From: a virus
Length of the DNA stretch: 64,000 bases
Direction: 5' to 3' (one strand)
Virus record (IMG/VR): IMGVR_UViG_3300037521_000114
Location: 1 to 64,000 of that record
The translations under genes and the position numbers were made by a program. Below are positions 12,723 to 20,731 of this stretch, in pieces; within the stretch, counting starts at the first letter, position 1; the number at the start of each line of letters is the position of its first letter. Under the pieces are notes generated by a model that had not been told where the DNA came from, made no database searches, and saw only the letters and a list, made by a program, of their open reading frames with translations.

Positions 12723-12926
12723 ATGGGAAGAAAACCTTTAACACAAGAAGAAGCACAACAAAGAGTAACTAGGAAAGCAAACTCTATGTATAGTAATGAG
12801 GAACAAGCATTTGGTACAGGAAAAAAATTAAAAGACCTAAAGGATAAAGGTGGTTGTAAGTCATGGATGTGGTTTCTTCTGCTACTCGCAGCAATAGCGG
12901 TGGTAATTATAACAGCAGGTGCTTAA
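12723..12926 (+). CDS. Small tail-anchored membrane protein
   Basis: This is a 67-residue protein. It has a basic, Gln-rich cytoplasmic part, a GGCKSWMW junction and a C-terminal membrane segment (residues about 48-66, WFLLLLAAIAVVIITAGA). The start follows the A-rich context aaaaattaaatcATG. Function unknown. Confidence 0.62.
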   Translation: MGRKPLTQEEAQQRVTRKANSMYSNEEQAFGTGKKLKDLKDKGGCKSWMWFLLLLAAIAVVIITAGA

Positions 12927-13096
12927 AAATCTACTCTGATACAAGCTCTTGACACAAATTCAGCGTCGCCATGCGGAGTGTGATTTAATCACAAGGAGCA
13001 GCAACAGAGAGACTTCTGTTAGGTAGGGACGGTGGTATCTGAGGACGGGGATGAGGCTTCAGCTAACAGATTTTATTAACTCCTAATATTTTTTAT
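12927..13096 (+). ncRNA. Structured intergenic region, possible RNA or leader
   Basis: This 170-base gap holds several inverted repeats: TGTGATT/AATCACA (12980-12993 region), AACAGA (13003-13008) with TCTGTT (13015-13020), and CTGTTAG (13016-13022) with CTAACAG (13063-13069). The last two use the same bases, so only one can form at a time, a switch-like arrangement. CTAACAG is followed by ATTTTATT, as in a weak terminator. The G-rich centre (GGTAGGGACGGTGG) is unlike the surrounding DNA. No riboswitch or ribozyme class is recognised. Confidence 0.4.
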
Positions 13097-13576
13097 ATGG
13101 ATACATTAAAAGAAGCCAAAGAGTTTCTGCGAAGAAACTGGCATAAAGGTGCGTACTGTCCTTGCTGTAGTCAAAAGGTTAAGTTATGGAAGTATCAGAT
13201 TCATAGTACAATGGCAACAGTATTGATAGAGCTGTATCACATGACACCTAACGAGTATCATCATCACGATGATCTGTGGAGGTTGGTAAAAAGTAAGTTC
13301 AATTTTCAAGCTGTTCATTGTGGAGATTTCTCCAAACTTGCCCTTTGGGAATTGATTGAACCGATGCCTAAGGATTACGATAGTAACAAAAAGGCTACAG
13401 GAAATTGGAGAATCACAGAAACAGGGAAACTGTTCGTTGAGAATAAGATAAAAGTTTCAAAAGTATTATTCGTATTCAATGGAAGGATATGGGGTAGAGA
13501 AGGAGAGGTCTCTATCATAGATACAGTAAGGAAAAAATTCAATTACGAGAAAATGATATTAGATCAACTGAAATAA
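13097..13576 (+). CDS. Zinc-ribbon / winged-helix-like protein
   Basis: This is a 159-residue protein. CPCCSQKVKLW (residues about 22-32) forms a Cys cluster near the N-terminus. A helical region follows, with ATVLIELYHMTPNEYHHHDD, and then sequence compatible with a winged-helix fold whose wing is NWRITETGKLFVENKIKV. The layout suggests DNA or RNA binding and possibly regulation. It starts after the structured intergenic region, which could be its leader. Phage proteins of similar design are known, but the function is unassigned. Confidence 0.65.
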   Translation: MDTLKEAKEFLRRNWHKGAYCPCCSQKVKLWKYQIHSTMATVLIELYHMTPNEYHHHDDLWRLVKSKFNFQAVHCGDFSKLALWELIEPMPKDYDSNKKATGNWRITETGKLFVENKIKVSKVLFVFNGRIWGREGEVSIIDTVRKKFNYEKMILDQLK

Positions 13577-13579
13577 AAA

Positions 13580-13948
13580 ATGGATAGATTACTGGTAGAG
13601 ACAAAAGAACTCAGACCAGAGTATCGTGAACGCAATCGCTTATGGGATAAATTCTATAAGCGTTTTTGTTTAACACTTGCTCTGATCTGGAAAAGCAGAC
13701 CTCTTATTCATTATCCTCTCACTATTGATATTGAACTTGGAACTATGAAGTATGACTATTTCAAATTTGGAATAGAGCATACTCTTCGTAGGATTTGGAG
13801 ATACAATGTCATTATGGGAGCGAGATTGGAAGGTAGGAATGTAGATTTAGACACTAAAGATTTTTATATCGAAACACTCTTAACTGATGAACAAGCTGTT
13901 GAAGATCAGCTAAATAAAGAACTTTTAGAACACTATCGAAATGGTTAA
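13580..13948 (+). CDS. Hypothetical protein, 122 aa
   Basis: A soluble, helix-rich protein with many Arg, Tyr and Leu residues (RPEYRERNRLWDKFYKRF at the start) and an acidic C-terminal end. No motif was recognised. It starts three bases after the previous stop and overlaps the next gene by eight bases. Confidence 0.62.
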   Translation: MDRLLVETKELRPEYRERNRLWDKFYKRFCLTLALIWKSRPLIHYPLTIDIELGTMKYDYFKFGIEHTLRRIWRYNVIMGARLEGRNVDLDTKDFYIETLLTDEQAVEDQLNKELLEHYRNG

Positions 13949-14159
13949 ATTACTTGTTGTTGCTTTCGTTTTCTTAGCAGCTATCTATTATGTGGACATC
14001 ATAATACGGATAGTTAAAGATGAGAAAGCAGGTGTAGTACGGTATAATGGTCCGAAGTTGATCATACCGTTCGCTTATTGGTTGTTCCCCTACAAGGAGA
14101 AGAAACCAGCGAAAAGAAAAGTTAAACCCAAAAAATCAAAAGAAAATGAAGCGAAGTAG
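13941..14159 (+). CDS. Small membrane protein upstream of the SPFH gene
   Basis: This is a 72-residue protein. The N-terminal membrane segment (MVKLLVVAFVFLAAIYYVDI) is followed by a short hydrophobic patch (LIIPFAYWLFPY, residues about 40-51) and a very basic Lys-rich tail. It overlaps the genes on both sides (8 and 14 bases), so it is likely made together with the SPFH protein and may be its membrane partner. Confidence 0.65.
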   Translation: MVKLLVVAFVFLAAIYYVDIIIRIVKDEKAGVVRYNGPKLIIPFAYWLFPYKEKKPAKRKVKPKKSKENEAK

Positions 14160-15312
14160 AAAATTGTTAATTTTAGTAGCCGTGATCGGTATCCTGTTTT
14201 TGATCTTTGCATCAAAACTATTTGTAACCAACGATCAGGGATATTATCAAGCGAAACAGGCTTTCATCACAGGTAAAATGAGTGTTCGGATGAGTCCGGG
14301 AACTTATGGTCAGAACTTTGGTACGATTACTACCTATAAAGCCAACGCTACAGTCGGTTTTGGTAGCCAAGAAGGAGACATCTCTGCGAACTTGGACTCT
14401 ATCCCTGTTGTATTTAATGAAGGCTCCTATGCGAAGATCGCAGGACTCATTAGAGTACAGCTTCCGAACACTGAAGAAGGGATAAAGAATCTTCTACAGG
14501 AATTTGCAGGTGGATATGATCACTTTATTGAAGCAGGTATTGTCCCTATTGTTGAGAACGCTGTTAAACTTGGAGCTAACCTCCGATCAGCCCAAGATGC
14601 TTACACCACACTTGCTCTCTTCCAGCAGTCCGTTCAGGACCAGCTTTCAAACGGAGTATATGTAACTCATTCAGAACGTAAAACGATTGTTAATGCTACA
14701 GGAGATACTGAAGTTCGTCAAGTGACTGTAATCAGTCTTGACAGAGACAGTATTCCAATGAGACAACCTAATCGTTTACAGGAACTTGGATGCAAGATTA
14801 CATCTTGTGTAATTGATGTTCCCGGATTTGATGCAACTGTCGTAGGTATGATTGCCAAGCGTAAAGAGGAAGCAATGAAGACTGAACTCGCTAAACAAGC
14901 GGCTCTTAGAGCACAGCAGGATGCGATTACAGCAGAGGAGCAGGGAAAAGCTGATGTAGCGAAAGCAAAGTATGTCAAAGAGGTTGAGCTTATTGAGGCT
15001 ACTACCAAAGCGAGAGAGAAATTTGAAGTTGCTGAGTTCAAAGCAAAGGAAGCTGCACAGGATAAGATAGCTAAGATTCTTGCTGCTGAAGCTGTGAAAC
15101 AGGAGCTACTGATTGCTGATGGATTATCCGCAGCAGCCAAGTATCAGATTGATGCTGATGTTAAAGAAGCTATCGGTGTTGCAGAACACATGAGTAAGTG
15201 GGTAGGACCACAGATCGTCATGGCTGGTGGAGAAGGTGGATCAGGTGGTTCAGGTGTTGAGAACGCTCTGATGATCAAGATGATGATGGAATTAGTTAAA
15301 TCTCCTAAATAA
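14146..15312 (+). CDS. SPFH / band-7 (stomatin-prohibitin-like) membrane protein
   Basis: This is a 388-residue protein. One N-terminal membrane anchor (residues about 6-26, LLILVAVIGILFLIFASKLF) precedes an SPFH domain at about 40-230, recognisable in VFNEGSYAKIAGLIRVQLPN and GCKITSCVIDVPGF. A long Ala/Glu/Lys coiled coil follows at about 230-340 (KRKEEAMKTELAKQAALRAQ). The C-terminus is Gly-rich then hydrophobic. SPFH proteins assemble into large rings or cages on membranes and often control membrane proteases, such as HflKC with FtsH. A phage copy could protect phage proteins or act on host membrane defences; that is inference. It sits in a string of overlapping small membrane-protein genes ending at the holin-like gene. 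Confidence 0.85.
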   Translation: MKRSRKLLILVAVIGILFLIFASKLFVTNDQGYYQAKQAFITGKMSVRMSPGTYGQNFGTITTYKANATVGFGSQEGDISANLDSIPVVFNEGSYAKIAGLIRVQLPNTEEGIKNLLQEFAGGYDHFIEAGIVPIVENAVKLGANLRSAQDAYTTLALFQQSVQDQLSNGVYVTHSERKTIVNATGDTEVRQVTVISLDRDSIPMRQPNRLQELGCKITSCVIDVPGFDATVVGMIAKRKEEAMKTELAKQAALRAQQDAITAEEQGKADVAKAKYVKEVELIEATTKAREKFEVAEFKAKEAAQDKIAKILAAEAVKQELLIADGLSAAAKYQIDADVKEAIGVAEHMSKWVGPQIVMAGGEGGSGGSGVENALMIKMMMELVKSPK

Positions 15313-15539
15313 TGCGTAAGGTATTAACAGACTTATGGACGATAATAACAAACTCAGTAAGAGAAATGCACGATCCTCACCAAAAGGTCCTTTGGATGCT
15401 TGGGTTCGTTGTAGTTTCTTTCATCATCGTCCTGTCTCTAACCGCTTTAGTCTTTGGTTTCGTCGAAAATTTGATCGAGATTATTGGCAATACGATCACG
15501 CAAACCGTAATCGGAGAATTTCCTGAAGTAAATGAATAA
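15312..15539 (+). CDS. Small membrane protein downstream of SPFH
   Basis: This is a 75-residue protein with one long membrane segment (residues about 28-55, LWMLGFVVVSFIIVLSLTAL and onward) and a short polar tail. Its ATG overlaps the SPFH stop by one base, and its end overlaps the next gene by eight bases. Probably a partner in the SPFH membrane complex; no family was recognised. Confidence 0.62.
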   Translation: MRKVLTDLWTIITNSVREMHDPHQKVLWMLGFVVVSFIIVLSLTALVFGFVENLIEIIGNTITQTVIGEFPEVNE

Positions 15540-15819
15540 CACTATCATAGAAGCATTAGGATTGAGGCATGACGAACTTCGAGAAGAGGTTGAAAACTAT
15601 ACTAACAATGTCGAAAATGCTCGTTATCAAATGAACCAGAGCAGAAGAGAGATAGCTGAGTACACGAAGTTTAAAGAGGAAGCAGAAGCCAAGCTGTCTG
15701 AAATTCGATTGGAGTTAGAAAAGATGGGAGAAATCTTCGACAATGAAGTTTGGAGAAATGTCGATAAGGTCTATGAGACACGTTGGGATTGCCGAACCGA
15801 GCAGCGTGAGGCTGCTTGA
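15532..15819 (+). CDS. Coiled-coil protein, 95 aa
   Basis: The protein is almost entirely helical and charged, with heptad-like spacing from about residue 10 to 70 (ENARYQMNQSRREIAEYTKF, then EAEAKLSEIRLELEKMG). One Cys near the end. No membrane segment. It lies inside the overlapping SPFH-holin gene string. Function unknown. Confidence 0.62.
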   Translation: MNNTIIEALGLRHDELREEVENYTNNVENARYQMNQSRREIAEYTKFKEEAEAKLSEIRLELEKMGEIFDNEVWRNVDKVYETRWDCRTEQREAA

Positions 15820-15842
15820 CGGAAATTCTGTACCTTTACTCT

Positions 15843-16064
15843 ATGAGTTTAGAAGGAAAACGAGTAGGCTATGTCAAAGTGGTAGAGGCTACTGATAGTT
15901 ATGAAACATTTGTGACCAATGTCAATGCTGCAATTCAAGAAGCATTTGATTTAGGTATCGGAGTCTACGATATAAAATATGTCGTTGTAGAACTGAGAGC
16001 AGATGTTACTTACTCAGCACTACTGATGTTTGACGATCAGAGGAAGATAGACCCTCCTGATTAA
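15843..16064 (+). CDS. Hypothetical protein, 73 aa
   Basis: A small soluble protein, probably alpha/beta: strand GKRVGYVKVVEA, helix FVTNVNAAIQEAFDLG, strands YDIKYVVVEL and SALLMF. I chose ATG 15843; a TTG at 15816 overlapping the previous stop would add nine residues. No family was recognised. Confidence 0.58.
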   Translation: MSLEGKRVGYVKVVEATDSYETFVTNVNAAIQEAFDLGIGVYDIKYVVVELRADVTYSALLMFDDQRKIDPPD

Positions 16065-16107
16065 AAGTTGTATCTTTATGACGTATATACATAAAAACTA
16101 TAGCGTT

Positions 16108-16542
16108 ATGAAAACAACTCAAATTATGAAGGGAGTGCTGTTGTCACTTCTATTGCTATTGCCGTTTGGAATCTTGATCGCTCAGGCGATTGAGCCTCCT
16201 ACGGACGTAATTGATCTTGTGGTACGTTTTGACGTATTTATTGCGTCATTAGCTGGTTACGCAGCAGTTGCCATATTCCTTACCGGACTGATCAATGGTT
16301 GGTCTAAGATTACAAAGTCTTGGATGAAACAGGTTATCAGTTGGGTAGTTCCGGTTATCCTTGTAGTTGTCGTGAGCTTTTTACTTAAAGCTGGATTCCT
16401 TGCAGGAGAAAACTTTATTAAAGTCCTAATCTTTGGTCTTGGTGCAGGTCTGGTATCGAATGGTATATTCGATATATCCTTTGTCAATACATTCATAGGT
16501 TGGGTAGTTGAAAAAGTTGGAGGAGTAATTAAGAAAGAATAA
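16108..16542 (+). CDS. Holin-like multi-pass membrane protein
   Basis: This is a 144-residue protein with a signal-like first segment (MKTTQIMKGVLLSLLLLLPF) and three further membrane segments at about 45-62, 77-95 and 105-125, ending in a charged tail (VVEKVGGVIKKE). Size and layout fit a holin, which opens the inner membrane for the endolysin, but the endolysin is encoded 44 kb away on the other strand. Another in-frame ATG at 16078 would add ten polar residues; TATCTTTA at 16071-16078 overlaps it and weakly resembles a -7 promoter box, so I prefer 16108. It is the last gene of the left block, 23 bases before a terminator hairpin. A host-membrane role other than lysis is possible. Confidence 0.6.
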   Translation: MKTTQIMKGVLLSLLLLLPFGILIAQAIEPPTDVIDLVVRFDVFIASLAGYAAVAIFLTGLINGWSKITKSWMKQVISWVVPVILVVVVSFLLKAGFLAGENFIKVLIFGLGAGLVSNGIFDISFVNTFIGWVVEKVGGVIKKE

Positions 16543-16565
16543 CACTAAGCCTAAAACTGAGAGAA

Positions 16566-16598
16566 GAGGGAGTCCGTAATGGATTCCCTCTTTTTTTT
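16566..16598 (+). terminator. Rho-independent terminator between the convergent blocks
   Basis: GAGGGAGTCC (16566-16575) and GGATTCCCTC (16581-16590) form a 10-bp stem with one G-T pair and the loop GTAAT, followed by eight T (16591-16598). It ends the left block. Reading the other way there is no comparable A-run in front, so it serves mainly the + strand, though the hairpin may also slow opposing transcription. Confidence 0.9.
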
Positions 16599-16626
16599 AC
16601 CCTGAAAAATTTTGACGACAGGGGAG

Positions 16627-19600
16627 TTATTTGCGGTAAACCTGTGAAGCAGCACTCTTGACCTTGTTATACTGATTAGGTCCAGGCACGAGTTTCAAAG
16701 CATCCCTTACTGCACGACTCTGATCCTTGTTAGGACCTGACTGAAGAATATCTTCTCCACCTGACAACAGTGTTCCAGCAGAATGTAGAGCTTCTACACC
16801 ATCAATAATAAGAGTGAAAGCAGGGATAGCATTTCTTGACAGACGTTCAAACTCCATCGGGTTAGTATAGAACCCAATGTCAGTCACAAGTCTTGAGAGC
16901 TGATTGATCAGGAAGTACCTTGCAGCACGAAGTTTTGGATCATCATCATCATCTAATCCTCTGAGAGCTAAGAAGGCTGCTGCGAGAGTCATGAGAATTA
17001 CAATCTCTGTCATGTTCTTACGCATATTCGCTGCATCTGTATCAGTAAACTTGTCAGAAATCAGACCGTCAAATCCAGTACTTCTCCATATCAATTTCTT
17101 GAGAATTTCAAGTGGTATGCTTGCAAGCCTTGCACCTTTCTCTCCAAGACTACCTGCATCTTCGAAGTAAGAAACATAACTTTGATAGCGTCCTTTACGA
17201 ATAAACTTCTTGCTTTCATCCTTTCGGTTAACAAGTTGATTGTCATCTACTACTCCACCGAAACGCTCCTGAAATCCCTGAAATGCCCATGTACGAAACT
17301 GACTAGCAGCACGACCAATAAACTTTCTCTTACCTGCGAGTGGAGTATCCGGATCATAGTTACCGTGATTCATCTTAACCACTTTGTCAATCCTCTGCTT
17401 CAACATGAACTGTTCATGATCAAGCTCCTCAGCTTTCTGCTTATCGGTAAGTTCCTTTCCTTCAAGACGTTTACTGACAAATTCCATTCCATCAGGAATA
17501 ATCAACTCGTTCTCCTCGATGCTAACTGCATCCCAAAAACTCATTTCTTTACCGTCAACAATAACCATAGTCTCAAGCATCATGGCAATCATTACAGGAG
17601 ATTGGTTCAGATATTCTGTACGAGACTGAATGTTGTACGGACCCATAAATTTTATTCTCTTACCTACTTTCTTAAACAGGGAAGCACTCTCACCCATTTT
17701 CCTGAGTTCATTCTTACTCTCCTTGAGTACATCGAAGTGATTCATCAGCACACGAACTTTCTTAGCTGTGTTGCTGATCTGATCCCAACCGTGGAAAGAG
17801 TTATTACGTGCAAGTGAATGGAGCGTGATAGCTGTTGCTCTACGGAAGTTCTTCATTGAGTAATTCCTACCGTCAGAACCTTCTATGACGTTGGAGATAA
17901 TACCGAAACCAATGTTGGAGAATCCTGCAAAGATGTTCCAACCCATTCCTTTCAGTTGAATGTATTGTAGAACTGCATCTCCATACTTGGACACTACTTT
18001 AACACCACCAAGAGCATCCTCCTGTTCTTTAATAGCAGCAGATCGAGCATCGTATTGAGCCTTAGTTATCAGATTGTTGTCCCTCATCTCTTCGAGCTGC
18101 TCTTTGCTACGATTGATAACAGCAAGTACCTCTTTTTCTTTGGAAGTAAAACTCTTCTTACTGGTTTTTCCTTCAGGTATATTGGAGGGATAACCCCAAT
18201 ATGCTACGTCAAGATAGTTCTCATACATTTCTTTAAGGAAACTCATGCCTTCCTTAGGACGAAGCAGGTCCTTAAACTTATTCAATAGAGGCTCATTAGC
18301 AACGTTTACCTGTTGTTCAAGGCTGTTGTTGATTACATCTGTTGCAAGTCGAATTTGGTCCTCTATTGCAGCTCTGTGGTGATAGGTGACTGCCATTGAA
18401 GCAAAGGCTTTCATGACACGTCCGAGATCAAAGGAACTTTCCAGTGCAATCTCATCAGTTATCTTCTCCCTCCACTGTCGTTTGAGTTCTTCAGGTGGAG
18501 CTTTCTTATTATTGAATATATAATTCTGAGACTCATGGAGAACATAGTTATCAATACGCTCCTTCTCATCACTGGTATATTTGAACTGATGTTCCTTACG
18601 TTGTTCTTCAGCACCAGTCTTTGATAAATCATCCATGCGGAGGTTCTTCTTCATCTGATCGTACACCTCAGTGAACCCTTCCTTTAAATTTCCACCTTCA
18701 AATATAGCTTCGATGATTTTCTTGTCGATAAGCGGAATACTGTTCATGTCCATAGCCTTTACCTTGTCATAAGGAAGGTAATTTCTCAAGTCCTTGAGCA
18801 TGTCCAGCATAAACTTGTGAAGCTCGTAATAGGATTCGTTATCATCTATCTGTTTGAAATTACTGTCGTAAGCATCATTTAATTTACCTGCACTATCTCT
18901 AAACTGAGCTTTCGGTACAACAGCTACGTACCGTCCGGTAGGAGTTGCACCAAGGGTATTTTCTGATCGCATAATAGTTGAGTAAGCAAAGGGAGAGTTG
19001 TTCAATTCCCACTGTACAATCTCATCTTCTGCACGACCCGGATCATTAGAGAGTCCTTCCCTAATAGATTGAGTTGTTGCTTCTCTGTCAATTTTATACT
19101 TCTCGACAAGTTTCTTGTTCAATTCGAGATAATCATTGAAACCTTTTTCACCAAGCAGAGCTTTCATCTTATCGGTTTCTCTCTTGATGTCATCCTGAGT
19201 AGGTGGATCAGCATCACTAAATCCTTCTTCCCAAAGAAGTACATGAGCATTAAAGAACTCAGTATTCTCCTGCATCCAATTGATATAGTCCCTGTTAGCT
19301 CTCTCTATAAAAAGCAGTTCCTTACTGGTCAAGTCTCGCTTTCTATTCATGTTGATGCTTGCTCGTCTTCGATCCTGCACATCTTTTTCTGTTTCCATGT
19401 AGTCGTAGGAAAAACGATGTACCAGATTCCCTGTATTCTTATCGCTATCGTTATTGAATTTTTGACGAAAGATGTTGAAGTTAGTCAGACCTGTTGCTTT
19501 GATTTTTGCATCAATCTCCTTACCCATTCCCTCAAGTTCAAGACGAGCAGCATTGTTAGCCTTCTTTACCCATGATGCAGTAGCCTGAAGGAGAATGTTA

Positions 19601-20730
19601 TTTATCTCAGAGATGTCAAGTAAATTCTTTGCAAAGAAATTCACATCCCTACGTGGAGCGTCAATATCAATATCCGTATCTTTCAAGTTCCGAAAAGTCC
19701 GTTGAGTTCTTTTAGTCAAAAGAATTTTACGTTGACGCACGAGTTCATTCTCGAACTCTATGGCTCTATCCCTCCACTGAACAAACTCATCAGTCATTTT
19801 CTTTAGAGTTTCATTGCGAACTTTATATTCACCTTCATCATAGAATATGTGCTCACCTGCTCCACCCTCAAAGTCACCTGCTTTCTTCCATGTATTGATC
19901 ATACGCTGTGCAAGATCAAGGTCTGCGGCAGAAGCAAGTAACCTCTGACCTTGTTTATTTCTGTTGAAAAGGATGCTCTCAATTTGAGTCAGGTCGTCCT
20001 CAGCATACACACCGATTGACGCAAGTTCTTTGAGTGTAGAAATATCTTTAATGTCCTGTTCAACATCATCAATCGCTAAACTAATATCACGGAGATGTTT
20101 AGAGTTTGCTATCTTAACCTTAGGGTCGGTCTCTGTTTCATTTGCTTTGATGAACTGACCTTTGTTTTTATATAAAGAGTTCAACTTCAGTCGCTTCTGT
20201 TGAATAAGAGGCTCAAATTTAGGACGACTTGTAAGTTCAGCTTCCTCTTTGGTTTGCTCCTCCATCACTTCCTGATCCACATCATTTGCATCAGGATACC
20301 TCGAAAGGTGATCGGTATCATCACTTGGATCATACACCTCTTCGTAGGTTTCCCCCTCAGGGAGACTTCGAGTGGTATCATGAGATTGCTTCCTGTCACG
20401 TTGCATTTTTGCCTGAGGACTCTTAGGTAAATAACTCACGTCGAGCTTAGCAGTATAGGTATTGTTAACACCAATGCGTTTGAACGTGACAAGGTGTGAA
20501 GTTCCATTTGCAAGATTGAAACGCTCAACGTTCTCTATGATAGTCATTATATCCGCAGGAATATAAGGAGATTTACCCATTCCAATCTGCTTCTTCAGAG
20601 TTTCCTGAGAGATAGCATTGGGAATAGTATAGTTATGAGCTATGTACGCACGATACGCTTCACGTTCTCCAACGTGAGCGATCATGGTTTTCCATTCCTT
20701 TATACTCTTATTCGGACATAATACTGCCAT
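16627..20730 (-). CDS. Large DNA-ejection / virion protein, 1367 aa
   Basis: The last gene of the right block. It is mostly helical and charged, with a disordered acidic region at about 120-165. Two hydrophobic stretches stand out: GWNIFAGFSNIGFGIISNVI (about 930-950) and EIVILMTLAAAFLALRG (about 1250-1267), followed by the acidic GLDDDDDPK. A long soluble protein with a few membrane-active segments next to the virion RNA polymerase gene fits the ejected cargo proteins of crAss-like phages, which leave the capsid with the DNA. No enzymatic motif is seen. It begins one base after the 5056-aa gene ends, so the two are likely coupled. The name by position is inference. Confidence 0.65.
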   Translation of the reverse strand: MAVLCPNKSIKEWKTMIAHVGEREAYRAYIAHNYTIPNAISQETLKKQIGMGKSPYIPADIMTIIENVERFNLANGTSHLVTFKRIGVNNTYTAKLDVSYLPKSPQAKMQRDRKQSHDTTRSLPEGETYEEVYDPSDDTDHLSRYPDANDVDQEVMEEQTKEEAELTSRPKFEPLIQQKRLKLNSLYKNKGQFIKANETETDPKVKIANSKHLRDISLAIDDVEQDIKDISTLKELASIGVYAEDDLTQIESILFNRNKQGQRLLASAADLDLAQRMINTWKKAGDFEGGAGEHIFYDEGEYKVRNETLKKMTDEFVQWRDRAIEFENELVRQRKILLTKRTQRTFRNLKDTDIDIDAPRRDVNFFAKNLLDISEINNILLQATASWVKKANNAARLELEGMGKEIDAKIKATGLTNFNIFRQKFNNDSDKNTGNLVHRFSYDYMETEKDVQDRRRASINMNRKRDLTSKELLFIERANRDYINWMQENTEFFNAHVLLWEEGFSDADPPTQDDIKRETDKMKALLGEKGFNDYLELNKKLVEKYKIDREATTQSIREGLSNDPGRAEDEIVQWELNNSPFAYSTIMRSENTLGATPTGRYVAVVPKAQFRDSAGKLNDAYDSNFKQIDDNESYYELHKFMLDMLKDLRNYLPYDKVKAMDMNSIPLIDKKIIEAIFEGGNLKEGFTEVYDQMKKNLRMDDLSKTGAEEQRKEHQFKYTSDEKERIDNYVLHESQNYIFNNKKAPPEELKRQWREKITDEIALESSFDLGRVMKAFASMAVTYHHRAAIEDQIRLATDVINNSLEQQVNVANEPLLNKFKDLLRPKEGMSFLKEMYENYLDVAYWGYPSNIPEGKTSKKSFTSKEKEVLAVINRSKEQLEEMRDNNLITKAQYDARSAAIKEQEDALGGVKVVSKYGDAVLQYIQLKGMGWNIFAGFSNIGFGIISNVIEGSDGRNYSMKNFRRATAITLHSLARNNSFHGWDQISNTAKKVRVLMNHFDVLKESKNELRKMGESASLFKKVGKRIKFMGPYNIQSRTEYLNQSPVMIAMMLETMVIVDGKEMSFWDAVSIEENELIIPDGMEFVSKRLEGKELTDKQKAEELDHEQFMLKQRIDKVVKMNHGNYDPDTPLAGKRKFIGRAASQFRTWAFQGFQERFGGVVDDNQLVNRKDESKKFIRKGRYQSYVSYFEDAGSLGEKGARLASIPLEILKKLIWRSTGFDGLISDKFTDTDAANMRKNMTEIVILMTLAAAFLALRGLDDDDDPKLRAARYFLINQLSRLVTDIGFYTNPMEFERLSRNAIPAFTLIIDGVEALHSAGTLLSGGEDILQSGPNKDQSRAVRDALKLVPGPNQYNKVKSAASQVYRK

Positions 20731-20731
20731 A

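Noticed and set aside
12927-13096. Hammerhead or other known ribozyme
   Set aside because: CTGATAC and CTGAGGA look slightly like a hammerhead core, but the required CUGAUGA and GAAA elements and the three stems do not occur together.
17182-17817. + strand genes inside the giant right-block genes (for example 17182-17817, 19069-19575, 31004-31513)
   Set aside because: They lie antisense to long conserved frames, have Leu/Ser/Phe-rich composition typical of antisense frames, no leader and no recognisable family.
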